Shown here one piece after another: positions 41,901 to 54,180 of a stretch of 64,000 bases of DNA. The notes beneath the pieces were generated by a model. That model did no database searches and had not been told where the DNA came from. It saw only the letters and a program-made list of their open reading frames with translations. Both the position numbers and the translations under genes were made by a program. This DNA is from Oasisia sp. SBJ-2009. Taxonomy: Eukaryota; Annelida; Polychaeta; Sabellida; Siboglinidae. The stretch covers positions 16,688,262 to 16,752,261 of the forward strand of contig OZ024867.1 of NCBI GenBank assembly GCA_964017155.1, given 5' to 3'. Numbering within the stretch: position 1 is the first letter of the stretch; each line of letters begins with the position of its first letter.

Positions 41901-41986
41901 GGTGTGTAAGACTTGGTGTATAAGACATGGTGTGTAGGACATGGTGTGTAGGACATGGTGTGTAAGACTTGGTGTGTAAAACTTGG
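23997..41986. repeat. 19.4-kb higher-order block, copy 2 (17,990 bp after a deletion)
   Basis: This is head-to-tail with copy 1. The offset is 19,362 bp up to 34,160 and 17,990 bp after it, because 98 units are missing. The last shared unit is 41,987-42,000; 42,001 is ACCTGG where 24,011 is ATATGG. Every landmark I compared in the two copies agreed, including very rare units such as TGTGGTATACTTGA at 20,161 and 38,151. I did not compare all 18 kb base by base. Such similarity means a very recent duplication or a duplicated assembly path. Confidence 0.9.
34147..34188. other. Deletion scar in copy 2 (1,372 bp missing)
   Basis: Left of this point copy 2 follows copy 1 at 19,362 bp; right of it, at 17,990 bp. 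The join lies within unit 34,161-34,174, where the shared bases TGTGTAAGAC make the exact break ambiguous. The missing stretch corresponds to 14,799-16,170 in copy 1, 98 units. Both break regions sit in similar contexts, after a TAAAACATGG unit and before the ACCTGG, AGTGTAAG units. This fits unequal recombination between related modules. Confidence 0.87.
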
Positions 41987-44576
41987 TGTGTAAGACATGG
42001 TGTGTAAGACCTGGTGTGTAAGACATGGTGTGTAAGACCTGGTGTGTAAGACATGGTGTGTAAGACTTGATGTGTAAGACCTGGTGTGTAAGACTTTGTG
42101 TGTATGACATGGTGTGTAATACTTGATGTGTAAGACTTGATGTGAACGACATTGTGTGTAAGCCCTGGTGTGTAAGACATGGTGTGTAAGACCTGGTGTG
42201 TAAGACATGGTGTGTAAGACTTGGTGTGTAAGACTTAGTGTGTAAGACATGGTGTTTAAGACATGGTGTGTAAGACATGGTGTGTAAGACTTGGTGTGAA
42301 AGACTTGATGTTTAAGACTTGATGTGTAAGACTTGGTGTGTGAGACTTGGTGTGTAAGACATGGTGTGTAAGACTTGGTGTGTAAGACTTGGTGTGAAAG
42401 ACTTGATGTGTAAGACTTGATGTGTAAGACTTGATGTGTAAGACATGGTGTGTAAGACTTGGTGTGTAAAACTTGGTGTGTAAGACATGGTGTGTAAGAC
42501 CTGGTGTGTAAGACATGGTGTGTAAGACTTGATGTGTAAGACTTGATGTGTAAGACTTGATGTGTATGACTTGGTGTGTAAGACTTGGTGTGTAAGACAT
42601 GGTGTGTTATACTTGATGTGTAAGATTTGATGTGTAAGACCTGGTGTGTAAGACTTTGTGTGTATGACATGGTGTGTAATACTTGATGTGTAAGACTTGA
42701 TGTGAACGACATTGTGTGTAAGCCCTGGTGTGTAAGACATGGTGTTTAAGACATGGTGTGTAAGACATGGTGTGTAAGACTTGGTGTGTAAGACTTAGTG
42801 TGTAAGACATGGTGTTTAAGACATGGTGTGTAAGACATGGTGTGTAAGACTTGGTGTGAAAGACTTGATGTGTAAGACTTGTTGTGTAAGATTTGGTGTG
42901 TAAGACTTGGTGTGTAAAACATGGTGTGTAAGACATGGTGTGTAAGACTTGGTGTGAAACACTTGATATGTAAGACTTGTTGTGTAAGACTTGGTGTGTA
43001 AGACATGGTGTGTAAGACTTGGTGTGTAAGACTCGGTGTGTAAGACATGGTGTGTAAGACTTGGTGTGTAAGTCTTAGTGTGTAAGACATGGTGTTTAAG
43101 ACATGGTGTGTAGGACATGGTGTGTAAGACTTGGTGTGTAAAACTTGGTGTGTAAGACATGGTTTGTAAGACCTGGTGTGTAAGACATGGTGTGTAAGAC
43201 CTGGTGTGTAAGACATGGTGTGTAAGACTTGATGTGTAAGACCTGGTGTGTAAGACTTGGTGTGTAAGACATGGTGTGTAATACTTGATGTGTCAGACTT
43301 GATGTGTACGACATGGTGTGTAAGCCCTGGTGTGTAAGACATGGTGTGTAAGACCTGGTGTGTAAGACATGGTGTGTAAGACTTGGTGTGTAAGACTTGG
43401 TGTGTAAGACTTGGTGTGTAAGCCCTGGTGTGTAAGAAATGGTGTGTAAGACCTGGTGTGTAAGACATGGTGTGTAAGACTTGGTGTGTAAGACTTAGTG
43501 TGGAAGACATGGTGTTTAAGACATGGTGTGTAAGACATGGTGTGTAAGACTTGGTGTGAAAGACTTGATGTGTAAGACTTGATGTGTAAGATTTGGTGTG
43601 TAAGACTTGGTGTGTAAAACATGGTGTGTAAGACATGGTGTGTAAGACTTGGTGTGAAAGACTTGATGTGTAAGACTTGATGTGTAAGACTTGGTGTGTA
43701 AGACTTGGTGTATAAGACATGGTGTGTAAGACTTGGTGTTTAAGACTTGGTGTGAAAGACTTGATGTGTAAGATTTGATGTGTAAGACTTGATGTGTAAG
43801 ACTTGGTGAGTAAGACTTGGTGTGTAAGACTTGGTGTGTAAGACTTGGTGTGTAAGCCCTGGTGTGTAAGAAATGGTGTGTAAGACCTGGTGTGTAAGAC
43901 ATGGTGTGTAAGACTTGGTGTGTAAGACTTAGTGTGGAAGACATGGTGTTTAAGACAGGGTGTGAAAGACATGGTGTGTAAGACTTGGTGTGTAAGACAT
44001 GGTGTGTAAGACTTGGTGTGTAAGACATGGTGTGTAAGACTTGGTGTGTAAGACATGGTGTGTAAGACATGGTGTGTAAGACTTGGTGTGTAACACATGG
44101 TGTGTAAGACTTGGTGTGTAAGACATGGTGTGTAGGACATGGTGTGTAGGACATGGTGTGTAATACTTGATGTGTCAGACTTGATGTGTACGACATGGTG
44201 TGTAAGCCCTGGTGTGTAAGACATGGTGTGTAAGACCTGCTGTGTAAGACATGGTGTGTAAGACTTGGTGTGTAAGACTTGGTGTATAATACTTGGTGTG
44301 TAAGCCCTGGTGTGTAAGACATGGTGTGTAAGACCTGGTGTGTAAGACATGGTGTGTAAGACTTGGTGTGCAAGACTTAGTGTGTAAGACATGGTGTTTA
44401 AGACATGGTGTGTAAGACATGGTGTGTAAGACTTGGTGTGTAAGACTTAGTGTGTAAGACATGGTGTTTAAGACATGGTGTGTAAGACATGGTGTGTAAG
44501 ACTTGGTGTGAAAGACTTGATGTGTAAGACTTGTTGTGTAAGATTTGGTGTGTAAGACTTGGTGTGTAAAACATGG
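41987..44576. repeat. Bridge segment between the 19.4-kb pair and the right-hand blocks
   Basis: This stretch holds only 14-bp units. 42,001-42,826 copies the 18,061-18,886 module. At 42,827 the match ends, with AAGAC here against AACAC there. The remainder mixes landmark runs found elsewhere, such as the quartet near 43,275 and 44,161, and two AAATGG units described separately. A single TGTGCAAG unit occurs at 44,367. I see no gene here. Confidence 0.75.
43387..43960. repeat. 434-bp-spaced ten-unit repeat marked by AAATGG
   Basis: Units 43,387-43,526 and 43,821-43,960 share order at an offset of 434 bp (31 units). They include the variant TGTGTAAGAAATGG at 43,429 and 43,863, which I noticed nowhere else. 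The series then runs through ACTTAG, TGTGGAAG and TGTTTAAG units. The second copy ends in ACAGGG instead of ACATGG. This looks like the remnant of a 31-unit tandem duplication. Confidence 0.82.
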
Positions 44577-46256
44577 TGTGTAAGACATGGTGTGTAAGAC
44601 TTGGTGTGAAAGACTTGATGTGTAAGACTTGATGTGTAAGACTTGGTGTGTAAGACTTGGTGTATAAGACATGGTGTGTAAGACTTGGTGTTTAAGACTT
44701 GGTGTGAAAGACTTGATGTGTAAGACTTGATGTGTAAGACTTGATGTGTAAGACTTGGTGAGTAAGACTTGGTGTGTAAGACTTGGTGTGTAAGGCAGGG
44801 TGTGAAAGACATGGTATGTAAGACTTGGTGTGTAAGACATGGTGTGTAAGACTTGGTGTGTAAGACATGGTGTGTAAGACTTGGTGTGTAAGACATGGTG
44901 TGTAAGACATGGTGTGTAAGACTTGGTGTGTAACACATGGTGTGTAAGACTTGGTGTGTAAGACATGGTGTGTAGGACATGGTGTGTAGGACATGGTGTG
45001 TAAGACTTGGTGTGTAAGACTTGATGTGTAAGACTTGATGTGTATGATTTGGTGTGTAAGACTTGGTGTGTAAGACATGGTGTGTTATACTTGATGTGTA
45101 AGATTTGATGTGTAAGACATGGTGTGTAAGACATGGTGTGTAAGACTTGGTGTGTAAGACATGGTGTGTAAGACTTGATGTGTAAGACATTGTGTGTAAG
45201 ACTTGGTGTGTAAGACATGGTGTGTAAGACTTGGTGTGTAAGACTCGGTGTGTAAGACATGGTGTGTAAGACATGGTGTGTAAGACATGGTGTGGAAGAC
45301 CTGGTGTGTAAGACATGGTGTGTAAGACCTCGTGTGTAAGACTTGGTGTGTAAGACTTGATGTGTAAGACTTGATGTGTAAGACTTGGTGTGTAAGACCA
45401 GGTGTGTAAGACTTGGTGTGTAAGACTTGTTGTGTACGCCATGGTGTGTAAGACTTGGTGTGTAAGACATGGTGTGTAAGACTTGGTGTGTAAGACATGG
45501 TGTGTAAGACTTGGTGTGTAAGACTTGTTGTGAAAGACTTGATGTGTAAGACTTGATGTGTAAGACTTGATGTGTAAGACTTGGTGTGTAAGACTTGATT
45601 TGTATGACTTGGTGTGAAACACTTGATGTGTAAGACTTGATGTGTAAGACTTGATGTGTAAGACTTGGTGTGTAAGACTTGTTGTGTAAGACTTGGTGTG
45701 TAAGACATGGTGTGTTATACTTGATGTGTAAGATTTGATGTGTAAGACAGGGTGTGAAAGACATGGTGTGTAAGACTTGGTGTGTAAGACATGGTGTGTA
45801 AGACTTGATGTGTAAGACATGGTTTGTAAGACTAGGCGTATAAGACATGGTGTGTACGACATGGTGTGTAAGACTTGGTGTGTAACTCATGGTGTGTAAG
45901 ACTTGGTGTGTAAGACATGGTGTGTAGGACATGGTGTGTAGGACATGGTGTGTAAGACTTGGTGTGTAAAACGTGGTGTGTAAGACATGGTGTGTAAGAC
46001 CTGGTGTGTAAGACATGGTGTGTAAGACCTGGTGTGAAAGACATGGTGTGTAAGACTTGATGTGTAAGACCTGGTGTGTAAGACTTTGTGTGTATGACAT
46101 GGTGTGTAATACTTGATGTGTAAGACTTGATGTGTACGACATTGTGTGTAAGCCCTGGTGTGTAAGACATGGTGTGTAAGACCTGGTGTGTAAGACATGG
46201 TGTGTAAGACTTGGTGTGTAAGACTTAGTGTGTAAGACATGGTGTTTAAGACATGG
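44577..46256. repeat. 1,680-bp tandem duplication, copy a
   Basis: From 44,577 the units recur 1,680 bp (120 units) downstream from 46,257, and the match runs through to 46,438 against 48,118. The rare unit TGTGTACGCCATGG at 45,431, which holds CCATGG, recurs at 47,111. TGTATAAG near 44,661 is plain TGTGTAAG in the partner. The region consists of 14-bp units only. Confidence 0.87.
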
Positions 46257-48594
46257 TGTGTAAGACATGGTGTGTAAGACTTGGTGTGAAAGACTTGATG
46301 TTTAAGACTTGATGTGTAAGACTTGGTGTGTAAGACTTGGTGTGTAAGACATGGTGTGTAAGACTTGGTGTTTAAGACTTGGTGTGAAAGACTTGATGTG
46401 TAAGACTTGATGTGTAAGACTTGATGTGTAAGACTTGGTGAGTAAGACTTGGTGTGTAAGACTTGGTGTGTAAGGCAGGGTGTGAAAGACATGGTATGTA
46501 AGACTTGGTGTGTAAGACATGGTGTGTAAGACTTGGTGTGTAAGACATGGTGTGTAAGACTTGGTGTGTAAGACATGGTGTGTAAGACATGGTGTGTAAG
46601 ACTTGGTGTGTAACACATGGTGTGTAAGACTTGGTGTGTAAGACATGGTGTGTAGGACATGGTGTGTAGGACATGGTGTGTAAGACTTGGTGTGTAAGAC
46701 TTGATGTGTAAGACTTGATGTGTATGATTTGGTGTGTAAGACTTGGTGTGTAAGACATGGTGTGTTATACTTGATGTGTAAGATTTGATGTGTAAGACAT
46801 GGTGTGTAAGACATGGTGTGTAAGACTTGGTGTGTAAGACATGGTGTGTAAGACTTGATGTGTAAGACATTGTGTGTAAGACTTGGTGTGTAAGACATGG
46901 TGTGTAAGACTTGGTGTGTAAGACTCGGTGTGTAAGACATGGTGTGTAAGACATGGTGTGTAAGACATGGTGTGGAAGACCTGGTGTGTATGACATGGTG
47001 TGTAAGACCTCGTGTGTAAGACTTGGTGTGTAAGACTTGATGTGTAAGACTTGATGTGTAAGACTTGGTGTGTAAGACCAGGTGTGTAAGACTTGGTGTG
47101 TAAGACTTGTTGTGTACGCCATGGTGTGTAAGACTTGGTGTGTAAGACATGGTGTGTAAGACTTGGTGTGTAAGACATGGTGTGTAAGACTTGGTGTGTA
47201 AGACTTGTTGTGAAAGACTTGATGTGTAAGACTTGATGTGTAAGACTTGATGTGTAAGACTTGGTGTGTAAGACTTGATTTGTATGACTTGGTGTGAAAC
47301 ACTTGATGTGTAAGACTTGATGTGTAAGACTTGATGTGTAAGACTTGGTGTGTAAGACTTGGTGTGTAAGACTTGGTGTGTAAGACATGGTGTGTTATAC
47401 TTGATGTGTAAGATTTGATGTGTAAGACAGGGTGTGAAAGACATGGTGTGTAAGACTTGGTGTGTAAGACATGGTGTGTAAGACTTGATGTGTAAGACAT
47501 GGTGTGTAAGACTAGGTGTATAAGACATGGTGTGTACGACATGGTGTGTAAGACTTGGTGTGTAACTCATGGTGTGTAAGACTTGGTGTGTAAGACATGG
47601 TGTGTAGGACATGGTGTGTAGGACATGGTGTGTAAGACTTGGTGTGTAAAACTTGGTGTGTAAGACATGGTGTGTAAGACCTGGTGTGTAAGACATGGTG
47701 TGTAAGACCTGGTGTGAAAGACATGGTGTGTAAGACTTGATGTGTAAGACCTGGTGTGTAAGACTTTGTGTGTATGACATGGTGTGTAATACTTGATGTG
47801 TAAGACTTGATGTGTACGACATTGTGTGTAAGCCCTGGTGTGTAAGACATGGTGTGTAAGACCTGGTGTGTAAGACATGGTGTGTAAGACTTGGTGTGTA
47901 AGACTTAGTGTGTAAGACATGGTGTTTAAGACATGGTGTGTAAGACATGGTGTGTAAGACTTGGTGTGAAAGACTTGATGTTTAAGACTTGATGTGTAAG
48001 ACTTGGTGTGTAAGACTTGGTGTGTAAGACATGGTGTGTAAGACTTGGTGTGTAAGACTTGGTGTGAAAGACTTGATGTGTAAGACTTGATGTGTAAGAC
48101 TTGATGTGTAAGACTTGGTGTGTAAGACTTGATGTGTAAGACTTGGTGTGAAACACTTGATATGTAAGACTTGATGTGTAAGACTTGGTGTGTAAGACAT
48201 GGTGTGTAAGACTTGGTGTGTAAGACTCGGTGTGTAAGACATGGTGTGTAAGACTTGGTGTGTAAGTCTTAGTGTGTAAGACATGGTGTTTAAGACATGG
48301 TGTGTAGGACACGGTGTGTAAGACTTGGTGTGTAAAACTTGGTGTGTAAGACATGGTTTGTAAGACCTGGTGTGTAAGACATGGTGTGTAAGACCTGGTG
48401 TGTAAGACATGGTGTGTAAGACTTGATGTGTAAGACCTGGTGTGTAAGACTTGGTGTGTAAGACATGGTGTGTAATACTTGATGTGTCAGACTTGATGTG
48501 TACGACATGGTGTGTAAGCCCTGGTGTGTAAGACATGGTGTGTAAGACCTGGTGTGTAAGACATGGTGTGTAAGACTTGGTGTGTAAGACTTGG
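45697..48594. repeat. 2,898-bp tandem duplication, copy a
   Basis: The 207 units here are followed directly by a second copy at 48,595-51,380. The shared private variant TGTGTAAAACGTGG at 45,963 and 48,749 supports the pairing. This copy alone contains the 8 units 45,823-45,934, which begin TTTGTAAGACTAGG and then CGTATAAG. The block overlaps the 1,680-bp duplication and is therefore a later event or part of a nested one. Confidence 0.88.
46257..47936. repeat. 1,680-bp tandem duplication, copy b
   Basis: This is the partner of 44,577-46,256. Homology continues past the copy length to 48,118 because the duplication is in tandem. It ends where 48,119 is a plain ACTTGA unit and 46,439 is TGAGTAAG. 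Confidence 0.87.
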
Positions 48595-51380
48595 TGTGTA
48601 AGACATGGTGTGTTATACTTGATGTGTAAGATTTGATGTGTAAGACAGGGTGTGAAAGACATGGTGTGTAAGACTTGGTGTGTAAGACATGGTGTGTAAG
48701 ACTTGATGTGTAAGACATGGTGTGTAGGACATGGTGTGTAAGACTTGGTGTGTAAAACGTGGTGTGTAAGACATGGTGTGTAAGACCTGGTGTGTAAGAC
48801 ATGGTGTGTAAGACCTGGTGTGAAAGACATGGTGTGTAAGACTTGATGTGTAAGACCTGGTGTGTAAGACTTTGTGTGTATGACATGGTGTGTAATACTT
48901 GATGTGTAAGACTTGATGTGTACGACATTGTGTGTAAGCCCTGGTGTGTAAGACATGGTGTGTAAGACCTGGTGTGTAAGACATGGTGTGTAAGACTTGG
49001 TGTGTAAGACTTAGTGTGTAAGACATGGTGTTTAAGACATGGTGTGTAAGACATGGTGTGTAAGACTTGGTGTGAAAGACTTGATGTTTAAGACTTGATG
49101 TGTAAGACTTGGTGTGTAAGACTTGGTGTGTAAGACATGGTGTGTAAGACTTGGTGTTTAAGACTTGGTGTGAAAGACTTGATGTGTAAGACTTGATGTG
49201 TAAGACTTGATGTGTAAGACTTGGTGAGTAAGACTTGGTGTGTAAGACTTGGTGTGTAAGGCAGGGTGTGAAAGACATGGTATGTAAGACTTGGTGTGTA
49301 AGACATGGTGTGTAAGACTTGGTGTGTAAGACATGGTGTGTAAGACTTGGTGTGTAAGACATGGTGTGTAAGACATGGTGTGTAAGACTTGGTGTGTAAC
49401 ACATGGTGTGTAAGACTTGGTGTGTAAGACATGGTGTGTAGGACATGGTGTGTAGGACATGGTGTGTAAGACTTGGTGTGTAAGACTTGATGTGTAAGAC
49501 TTGATGTGTATGATTTGGTGTGTAAGACTTGGTGTGTAAGACATGGTGTGTTATACTTGATGTGTAAGATTTGATGTGTAAGACATGGTGTGTAAGACAT
49601 GGTGTGTAAGACTTGGTGTGTAAGACATGGTGTGTAAGACTTGATGTGTAAGACATTGTGTGTAAGACTTGGTGTGTAAGACATGGTGTGTAAGACTTGG
49701 TGTGTAAGACTCGGTGTGTAAGACATGGTGTGTAAGACATGGTGTGTAAGACATGGTGTGGAAGACCTGGTGTGTAAGACATGGTGTGTAAGACCTCGTG
49801 TGTAAGACTTGGTGTGTAAGACTTGATGTGTAAGACTTGATGTGTAAGACTTGGTGTGTAAGACCAGGTGTGTAAGACTTGGTGTGTAAGACTTGTTGTG
49901 TACGCCATGGTGTGTAAGACTTGGTGTGTAAGACATGGTGTGTAAGACTTGGTGTGTAAGACATGGTGTGTAAGACTTGGTGTGTAAGACTTGTTGTGAA
50001 AGACTTGATGTGTAAGACTTGATGTGTAAGACTTGATGTGTAAGACTTGGTGTGTAAGACTTGATTTGTATGACTTGGTGTGAAACACTTGATGTGTAAG
50101 ACTTGATGTGTAAGACTTGATGTGTAAGACTTGGTGTGTAAGACTTGGTGTGTAAGACTTGGTGTGTAAGACATGGTGTGTTATACTTGATGTGTAAGAT
50201 TTGATGTGTAAGACAGGGTGTGAAAGACATGGTGTGTAAGACTTGGTGTGTAAGACATGGTGTGTAAGACTTGATGTGTAAGACATGGTGTGTAAGACTA
50301 GGTGTATAAGACATGGTGTGTACGACATGGTGTGTAAGACTTGGTGTGTAACTCATGGTGTGTAAGACTTGGTGTGTAAGACATGGTGTGTAGGACATGG
50401 TGTGTAGGACATGGTGTGTAAGACTTGGTGTGTAAAACTTGGTGTGTAAGACATGGTGTGTAAGACCTGGTGTGTAAGACATGGTGTGTAAGACCTGGTG
50501 TGAAAGACATGGTGTGTAAGACTTGATGTGTAAGACCTGGTGTGTAAGACTTTGTGTGTATGACATGGTGTGTAATACTTGATGTGTAAGACTTGATGTG
50601 TACGACATTGTGTGTAAGCCCTGGTGTGTAAGACATGGTGTGTAAGACCTGGTGTGTAAGACATGGTGTGTAAGACTTGGTGTGTAAGACTTAGTGTGTA
50701 AGACATGGTGTTTAAGACATGGTGTGTAAGACATGGTGTGTAAGACTTGGTGTGAAAGACTTGATGTTTAAGACTTGATGTGTAAGACTTGGTGTGTAAG
50801 ACTTGGTGTGTAAGACATGGTGTGTAAGACTTGGTGTGTAAGACTTGGTGTGAAAGACTTGATGTGTAAGACTTGATGTGTAAGACTTGATGTGTAAGAC
50901 TTGGTGTGTAAGACTTGATGTGTAAGACTTGGTGTGAAACACTTGATATGTAAGACTTGATGTGTAAGACTTGGTGTGTAAGACATGGTGTGTAAGACTT
51001 GGTGTGTAAGACTCGGTGTGTAAGACATGGTGTGTAAGACTTGGTGTGTAAGTCTTAGTGTGTAAGACATGGTGTTTAAGACATGGTGTGTAGGACACGG
51101 TGTGTAAGACTTGGTGTGTAAAACTTGGTGTGTAAGACATGGTTTGTAAGACCTGGTGTGTAAGACATGGTGTGTAAGACCTGGTGTGTAAGACATGGTG
51201 TGTAAGACTTGATGTGTAAGACCTGGTGTGTAAGACTTGGTGTGTAAGACATGGTGTGTAATACTTGATGTGTCAGACTTGATGTGTACGACATGGTGTG
51301 TAAGCCCTGGTGTGTAAGACATGGTGTGTAAGACCTGGTGTGTAAGACATGGTGTGTAAGACTTGGTGTGTAAGACTTGG
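48595..51380. repeat. 2,898-bp tandem duplication, copy b (112 bp deleted)
   Basis: 48,595-48,720 (nine units, with TTATAC at 48,609) matches 45,697-45,822. From 48,721 the match jumps to 45,935, so eight units are missing. From there to 51,380 the offset is 2,786 bp. The end is defined by 51,381 (ACTTGG) against 48,595 (ACATGG). Confidence 0.88.
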
Positions 51381-52696
51381 TGTGTAAGACTTGGTGTGTA
51401 AGCCCTGGTGTGTAAGACTTGGTGTGTAAGACCTGGTGTGTAAGACATGGTGTGTAAGACTTGGTGTGTAAGACTTAGTGTGGAAGACATGGTGTTTAAA
51501 ACATGGTGTGTAAGACATGGTGTGTAAGACTTGGTGTGAAAGACTTGATGTGTAAGACTTGATGTGTAAGATTTGGTGTGTAAGACTTGGTGTGTAAAAC
51601 ATGGTGTGTAAGACATGGTGTGTAAGACTTGGTGTGAAAGACTTGATGTGTAAGACTTGATGTGTAAGACTTGGTGTGTAAGACTTGGTGTGTAAGACTT
51701 AGTGTGTAAGACATGGTGTTTAAGACATGGTGTGTAAGACATGGTGTATAAGACATGGTGTGTAAGACTTGGTGTTTAAGACTTGGTGTGAAAGACTTGA
51801 TGTGTAAGACTTGATGTGTAAGACTTGATGTGTAAGACTTGGTGAGTAAGACTTGGTGTGTAATACTTGGTGTGTAAGGCAGGGTGTGAAAGACATGGTA
51901 TGTAAGACTTGGTGTGTAAGACATGGTGTGTAAGACTTGGTGTGTAAGACATGGTGTGTAAGACTTGGTGTGTAAGACATGGTGTGTAAGACATGGTGTG
52001 TAAGACTTGGTGTGTAACACATGGTGTGTAAGACTTGGTGTGTAAGACATGGTGTGTAGGACATGGTGTGTAGGACATGGTGTGTAAGACTTGGTGTGTA
52101 AAACTTGGTGTGTAAGACATGGTGTGTAAGACCTGGTGTGTAAGACTTGATGTGTAAGACTTGATGTGTATGACTTGGTGTGTAAGACTTGGTGTGTAAG
52201 ACATGGTGTGTTATACTTGATGTGTAAGATTTGATGTGTAAGACATGGTGTGTAAGACATGGTGTGTAAAACTTGGTGTGTAAGACATGGTGTGTAAGAC
52301 TTGATGTGTAAGACATTGTGTGTAAGACTTGGTGTGTAAGACATGGTGTGTAAGACTTGGTGTGTAAGACTCGGTGTGTAAGACATTGTGTGTAAGACAT
52401 GGTGTGTAAGACATGGTGTGGAAGACCTGGTGTGTAAGACATGGTGTGTAAGACCTCGTGTGTAAGACTTGGTGTGTAAGACTTGATGTGTAAGACTTGA
52501 TGTGTAAGACTTGGTGTGTAAGACCAGGTGTGTAAGACTTGGTGTGTAAGACTTGTTGTGTACGACGTGGTGTGTAAGACTTGGTGTGTAAGACATGGTG
52601 TGTAAGACTTGGTGTGTAAGACATGGTGTGTAAGACTTGGTGTGTAAGACTTGTTGTGAAAGACTTGATGTGTAAGACTTGATGTGTAAGACTTGA
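50779..52696. repeat. 4,886-bp-spaced repeat, copy a
   Basis: 137 units here correspond to 55,665-57,582 at an offset of 4,886 bp. Matches include the landmark unit TGTGTAATACTTGA at 51,255 and 56,141, ACTTAG at 51,689 and 56,575, and TGTGTACGACGTGG at 52,557 and 57,443. The match ends exactly at 57,582, the junction of the 8.1-kb duplication. Confidence 0.83.
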
Positions 52697-52794
52697 TGTG
52701 TAAGACTTGGTGTGTAAGACTTGATTTGTATGACTTGGTGTGAAACACTTGATGTGTAAGACTTGATGTGTAAGACTTGATGTGTAAGACTTGG

Positions 52795-54180
52795 TGTGTA
52801 AGACTTGGTGTGTAAGACTTGGTGTGTAAGACATGGTGTGTTATACTTGATGTGTAAGATTTGATGTGTAAGACAGGGTGTGAAAGACATGGTGTGTAAG
52901 ACTTGGTGTGTAAGACATGGTGTGTAAGACTTGATGTGTAAGACATGGTGTGTAAGACTAGGTGTATAAGACATGGTTTGTACGACATGGTGTGTAAGAC
53001 TTGGTGTGTAACTCATGGTGTGTAACACTTGGTGTGTAAGACATGGTGTGTAGGACATGGTGTGTAGGACATGGTGTGTAAGACTTGGTGTGTAAAACTT
53101 GGTGTGTAAGACATGGTGTGTAAGACCTGGTGTGTAAGACATGGTGTGTAAGACCTGGTGTGTAAGACATGGTGTGTAAGACTTGATGTGTAAGACCTGG
53201 TGTGTAAGACTTTGTGTGTATGACATGGTGTGTAATACTTGATGTGTAAGACTTGATGTGTACGACATTGTGTGTAAGCCCTGGTGTGTAAGACATGGTG
53301 TGTAAGACCTGGTGTGTAAGACATGGTGTCTAAGACTTGGTGTGTAAGACTTAGTGTGTAAGACATGGTGTTTAAGACATGGTGTGTAAGACATGGTGTG
53401 TAAGACTTGGTGTGTAAGACATGGTGTGTAAGACTTGGTGTGTAAGACTTGGTGTGAAAGACTTGATGTGTAAGACTTGATGTGTAAGACTTGATGTGTA
53501 AGACTTGGTGTGTAAGACTTGATGTGTAAGACTTGGTGTGAAACACTTGATATGTAAGACTTGATGTGTAAGACTTGGTGTGTAAGACATGGTGTGTAAG
53601 ACTTGGTGTGTAAGACTCGGTGTGTAAGACATGGTGTGTAAGACTTGGTGTGTAAGTCTTAGTGTGTAAGACATGGTGTTTAAGACATGGTGTGTAGGAC
53701 ATGGTGTGTAAGACTTGGTGTGTAAAACTTGGTGTGTAAGACATGGTTTGTAAGACCTGGTGTGTAAGACATGGTGTGTAAGACCTGGTGTGTAAGACAT
53801 GGTGTGTAAGACTTGATGTGTAAGACCTGGTGTGTAAGACTTGGTGTGTAAGACATGGTGTGTAATACTTGATGTGTCAGACTTGATGTGTACGACATGG
53901 TGTGTAAGCCCTGGTGTGTAAGACATGGTGTGTAAGACCTGGTGTGTAAGACATGGTGTGTAAGACTTGGTGTGTAAGACTTGGTGTGTAAGACTTGGTG
54001 TGTAAGCCCTGGTGTGTAAGACATGGTGTGTAAGACCTGGTGTGTAAGACATGGTGTGTAAGACTTGGTGTGTAAGACTTAGTGTGGAAGACATGGTGTT
54101 TAAGACATGGTGTGTAAGACATGGTGTGTAAGACTTGGTGTGAAAGACTTGATGTGTAAGACTTGATGTGTAAGATTTGG
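52795..54180. repeat. 1,386-bp tandem duplication, copy a (99 units)
   Basis: This is directly followed by its copy at 54,181-55,566. Shared rare units include TGTGTAACACTTGG at 53,019 and 54,405, TTTGTACG near 52,977 and 54,363, and TGTCTAAG near 53,329 and 54,715. The corresponding region of the second 8.1-kb copy (from about 60,873) is present once only. Confidence 0.9.
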
